Shown: piece by piece, positions 61,428-64,000 of the stretch
How positions within the stretch are numbered: position 1 is the first letter of the stretch
Layout of the letters: each line of letters begins with the position of its first letter
The notes under the pieces: model-generated
What the model was told of the DNA's origin: nothing
Databases searched by the model: none
What the model saw: only the letters and a program-made list of their open reading frames with translations
Assembly: GCF_018599185.1 (NCBI RefSeq)
Contig: NZ_JAHFVL010000003.1
Span: 124,001-188,000, forward strand
Direction of reading: 5' to 3'
DNA from: Rhodanobacter sp. LX-99
Lineage (GTDB): Bacteria > Pseudomonadota > Gammaproteobacteria > Xanthomonadales > Rhodanobacteraceae
DNA length: 64,000 nt
Program-made: the position numbers and the translations under genes

Positions 61428-63610
61428 GCCTGCTGCTGACCACGGCGCTGGCCGCCAGCGCCAGCGCGCCGGTCTGGCACGACGGGCTGGACTGGCATGG
61501 CGTGCACGTCGGCATCAGCCGCGACGCGCAGCACAACTACACGCTGGCGTGGCCGTACGGCGAGCGCGTGATCGCGGCGCAGCCGTTGCGCAGCGAGACC
61601 GCCAGCACGCTGTTCGACGGACTCTTCGCGATGGCGCAGGACGACCTGGCGCTGGATTCGGTCAGCGCGATCCGCGACGGCGCGTTCGACCACGGCCAGC
61701 CGATTCCCTGCCAGTGCTTCGTGACCGGCCTGAAGTGGCCCTACGTGTGGACGCGCGACCTGTCCTACGCGATCGACCTGGGCCTGTGGCGGTTCGACCC
61801 GGCGCGCTCGCGCAACGGGCTGCAGTTCAAGCTGTCCGGCGTGCGCGTTGCGTCCGCGCCGCAAGGCTTGTACCCGATGCAGGACACCGGCTCCGGCGGC
61901 AGCTGGCCGATCAGCACCGACCGCGTGGTGTGGTTCCTCGGCGCGCGCCACCTGCTCGGGGACAAGGCCTTTGCCGGCGACGTCGACAAGGCGCTCGGCG
62001 CCACCCTGGCGCAGGATCGCCAGTACGCGTTCGACACCACGTTCGGCCTGTACCGCGGCGAGACCTCGTTCCTCGACTGGCGCGAGCAGAGCTACCCCGC
62101 GTGGACGGCGGACGAAGTGACCTTCATCGCGCAGTCCTTCGCGCTGTCCACCAACGTGCTGCACTACCAGGCGCTGCAGCTGGCCGCCACGCTGGCCGAC
62201 GGGCGGCACGACGCGAAAGCGGCGGCCGGCTACCGCAGCCAGGCCGCCGCGCTGAAGAGCGCGATCAACACGCACTTCTGGCGCGCCGACCGCGGCATGT
62301 ACATGAGCTACATCGGCGGCGACGGCACGCCTTACGACAGCTACGACCTGCTCGGCATCGCGCTGGCGATCGACAGCGGCGTGGCCGACGGCGAACGCGC
62401 GCGGCAGGCGCTGGCGAATTACCCGACCTGGCCCGCCGGCAGCCCGGTGATCTGGCCCGAGCGTTCCGACCAGCCGATCTACCACAACCGCGCGATCTGG
62501 CCGTTCGTCAGCGCCTACGCGTTGCGCGCCGCACGCATGACGGAACAGCCCGCGCGCATCGCGCACGAGATCGAGTCGGTGATGCGCGGCGCCGCGCTGT
62601 ACGGTTCCAACATGGAAAACTACGAGCTGCTCACCCAGGGCCAGCACGTGGACGAAGGCAAGCTCAGCGGCCCGGTGGTGAATTCGCCGCGCCAGCTGTG
62701 GTCGGTGGCGGCCTATCTGGCGGTGGTCACCGAAGGCGTGTTCGGCCTCGGCGAAGACGGCCGGGTGGAACCGAAGCTGCCCACCGCGCTGGTGCCGATG
62801 CTGTTCGGCCAGCGCCACGCGATCACGCTCGACCTGCGCGACCGCCGGATCACCCTGCGGCTTCCGGAAAAATACACCGGCAACCTGCTCGTCGCCGATC
62901 GCACCGGCACGCACGGCACGGCCACCACGGTGACGCTCAAGGCGGTGCAGGTGCCGGACGCGCCGCTGCGCACCGATGCACCGCTGTACGCGCCCGTCGC
63001 GCCTGCCGCGCCGCTGCTGCATGCCGACGGCGACGGCTGGAAGATCACGACGGACGGCAAGGTGCGGCTCTACCTCAACGGCCAGGTTCACGGCAGCGTC
63101 GACGGTGACGGCCATCTCGCGCGGCAACCGGGCCTGGCCTGCCTCAGCGCCACGCGCGTGGATGCGCACGGGCTGGAGTCGCTGCACAGCCCTGACACCT
63201 GCGTGGGCGAGGCGGCGAAGGTCATCGGAAACTGGCCGCGCACGTGGACCGCACCGGCCGGCGGCAACTATCGCGTCGCGCTCGACTACGCGAACGACCA
63301 CGGCCCGATCAACACCGGCATCACCGCCGCGGTGAAGATGCTGGTGATCCGCTGCGCGGGCGGCGACGAGCAGCGCCTGCCGATCGTGATGCCGCACAGC
63401 CTGCGCACGCAGCCATCCACCTGGGGCCGCTTCGACGCCAAGGCCGGCGCCACCTGCCGGTTCACGCTCGACGACGGCTTCAACATGAGCTATCTCGGCC
63501 ACTTCGCCCATTACACCGGTGGCAGCGGCGGCAGCGATGGCGCCTTGAACCAGGCCGACGTGCACGCCCTGCTGATCGCCCCGCTCGCCACCGGCCACGC
63601 CACCCCATGA
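61421..63610 (+). CDS. secreted six-hairpin (alpha/alpha) glycosidase-like protein
   Basis: This 729-residue protein begins with a hydrophobic signal-like segment (LSLLLTTALAASASA) and then a helical toroid (about residues 60-450) with LKWPYVWTRDLSYAIDLGLWRFDP, ETSFLDWREQSYPAW, GSPVIWPERSDQPIYHNRAIWPFVSAYALR and GSNMENYELLTQG, a pattern like that of glycogen-debranching or glucoamylase-type (alpha/alpha) enzymes. WTRD and the Glu/Asp-rich loops are candidate catalytic sites. A beta-rich C-terminal region follows. I cannot name the family. The first ATG has no good ribosome binding site and no positive n-region, see the leader frame upstream. Operator C should control it, and its stop overlaps the transporter gene by ATGA. 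Confidence 0.75.
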   Translation: MLSLLLTTALAASASAPVWHDGLDWHGVHVGISRDAQHNYTLAWPYGERVIAAQPLRSETASTLFDGLFAMAQDDLALDSVSAIRDGAFDHGQPIPCQCFVTGLKWPYVWTRDLSYAIDLGLWRFDPARSRNGLQFKLSGVRVASAPQGLYPMQDTGSGGSWPISTDRVVWFLGARHLLGDKAFAGDVDKALGATLAQDRQYAFDTTFGLYRGETSFLDWREQSYPAWTADEVTFIAQSFALSTNVLHYQALQLAATLADGRHDAKAAAGYRSQAAALKSAINTHFWRADRGMYMSYIGGDGTPYDSYDLLGIALAIDSGVADGERARQALANYPTWPAGSPVIWPERSDQPIYHNRAIWPFVSAYALRAARMTEQPARIAHEIESVMRGAALYGSNMENYELLTQGQHVDEGKLSGPVVNSPRQLWSVAAYLAVVTEGVFGLGEDGRVEPKLPTALVPMLFGQRHAITLDLRDRRITLRLPEKYTGNLLVADRTGTHGTATTVTLKAVQVPDAPLRTDAPLYAPVAPAAPLLHADGDGWKITTDGKVRLYLNGQVHGSVDGDGHLARQPGLACLSATRVDAHGLESLHSPDTCVGEAAKVIGNWPRTWTAPAGGNYRVALDYANDHGPINTGITAAVKMLVIRCAGGDEQRLPIVMPHSLRTQPSTWGRFDAKAGATCRFTLDDGFNMSYLGHFAHYTGGSGGSDGALNQADVHALLIAPLATGHATP

Positions 63611-64000
63611 AGGACGGCACCCTCTTGAACAACAAACCGGCGCTGTCGTTCTGGCAGATATGGAACATGTGCTTCGGCTTCCTCGGCCTGCAGTTCGGCT
63701 TCGCGCTGCAGAACGCGAACGTCAGCCGGATCTTCCAGACCCTGGGCGCCGACGTGAACGACATCCCGGCGCTGTGGATCGCCGCGCCGCTGACAGGGTT
63801 GATCGTGCAGCCGATCATCGGCCATTTCTCCGACCGCACCTGGAACCGGCTGGGCCGGCGCCGGCCGTACTTCCTGGTCGGCGCGGTGTTCGCCTCGCTG
63901 GCCCTGCTGTGGATGCCGAACGCGCCGGTGCTGTGGATGGCCGCCGGCCTGCTGTGGATCCTGGACGCATCGATCAACGTGTCGATGGAGCCGTTCCGCG
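63607..64000 (+). CDS. MFS sugar transporter (maltose/SLC45-like), 3' truncated by window end
   Basis: Translation from ATG 63607 gives 131 residues before the window ends. The sequence starts with SFWQIWNMCFGFLGLQFGFALQNANVSRIFQTLGA and continues with LTGLIVQPIIGHFSDRTWNRLGRRRPYFL, the loop 2-3 signature of the SLC45/GPH-like MFS sugar symporters that import maltose or sucrose in proteobacteria. Four membrane helices are visible. It overlaps the preceding stop by four bases and so belongs to the operator C operon. It would bring maltose or maltodextrins to the cytoplasmic GH13 glucosidase. Confidence 0.88.
   Translation, partial: MKDGTLLNNKPALSFWQIWNMCFGFLGLQFGFALQNANVSRIFQTLGADVNDIPALWIAAPLTGLIVQPIIGHFSDRTWNRLGRRRPYFLVGAVFASLALLWMPNAPVLWMAAGLLWILDASINVSMEPFR

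Noticed and set aside
61067..63598. Very long antisense open frames (also 3659-5578, 45164-47374, 50388-53006, 56316-58919, 59113-61155)
   Set aside because: They lie opposite genes with clear families and have the Arg/Val/Ala/Gly-rich composition expected from the complement of GC-rich codons. None has a signal peptide, motif or ribosome binding site.

Overview
The window is GC-rich DNA with tightly packed genes. Gene content points to a gammaproteobacterium of the Xanthomonadales (Lysobacterales), possibly a Rhodanobacter/Dyella relative: an exosortase A (XrtA) exopolysaccharide locus, a Xanthomonas-Caulobacter-type TonB receptor paired with a tryptophan-halogenase-like protein, and a maltodextrin utilisation cluster. 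The placement is inferred from gene content; no rRNA or other phylogenetic marker is present. No tRNA, rRNA, CRISPR array, integrase or insertion sequence was found.

Region 1 (1-11.8 kb). The 3' part of a PrsT-like TPR protein is followed by a phosphatidylserine-decarboxylase-family gene coupled to a small membrane protein. Next come two tandem paralogues of a large secreted protein of unknown family (3299-6172 and 6358-8646) that share almost identical DNA blocks, then an FkbM methyltransferase and an acyltransferase-3/SGNH O-acyltransferase.

Region 2 (11.9-40.8 kb). Twenty-three minus-strand genes run from 40809 down to 11959, most of them overlapping by ATGA or separated by a few bases. 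In transcription order: priming glycosyltransferase, Wza-like export lipoprotein, Wzz-like chain-length protein, tyrosine autokinase, outer-membrane barrel, ExeA-like ATPase, polysaccharide deacetylase, FemAB-like protein, glycosyltransferase, XrtA-EpsI fusion, glycosyltransferase, amidotransferase, two more glycosyltransferases, ATP-grasp enzyme, toroid protein, O-ligase/Wzy, glycosyltransferase and Wzx flippase. A less standard tail follows: an APH-fold kinase with two CxxC pairs, a SAM methyltransferase, a thymidylate-kinase-like P-loop protein and an asparagine-synthase-like protein without the glutaminase cysteine. A sigma70-type promoter stands before the first gene. Together these genes build, modify, polymerise and export a surface polysaccharide and supply the protein-sorting enzyme XrtA. 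No PEP-CTERM substrate is seen in the window.

Region 3 (40.9-47.3 kb). A near-consensus sigma54 promoter diverges from the polysaccharide operon. After it lie a small conserved-looking protein, a LysM/TPR lipoprotein, a coupled FHA protein and receptor-type Ser/Thr kinase, a PepSY-like periplasmic protein and an M28 peptidase.

Region 4 (47.4-64 kb). This is a starch/maltodextrin utilisation locus: secreted esterase and cytoplasmic GH13 alpha-glucosidase on the minus strand; TonB receptor, tryptophan-halogenase-like flavoprotein, secreted GH13, GH31, second secreted GH13, (alpha/alpha) glycosidase-like protein and an MFS sugar transporter (cut by the window end) on the plus strand. Three copies of the operator TGAATACGTATGCA, each exactly 29 bp from a -10-like hexamer, mark the three promoters of the locus and define a small regulon, probably under a LacI-family repressor encoded elsewhere.
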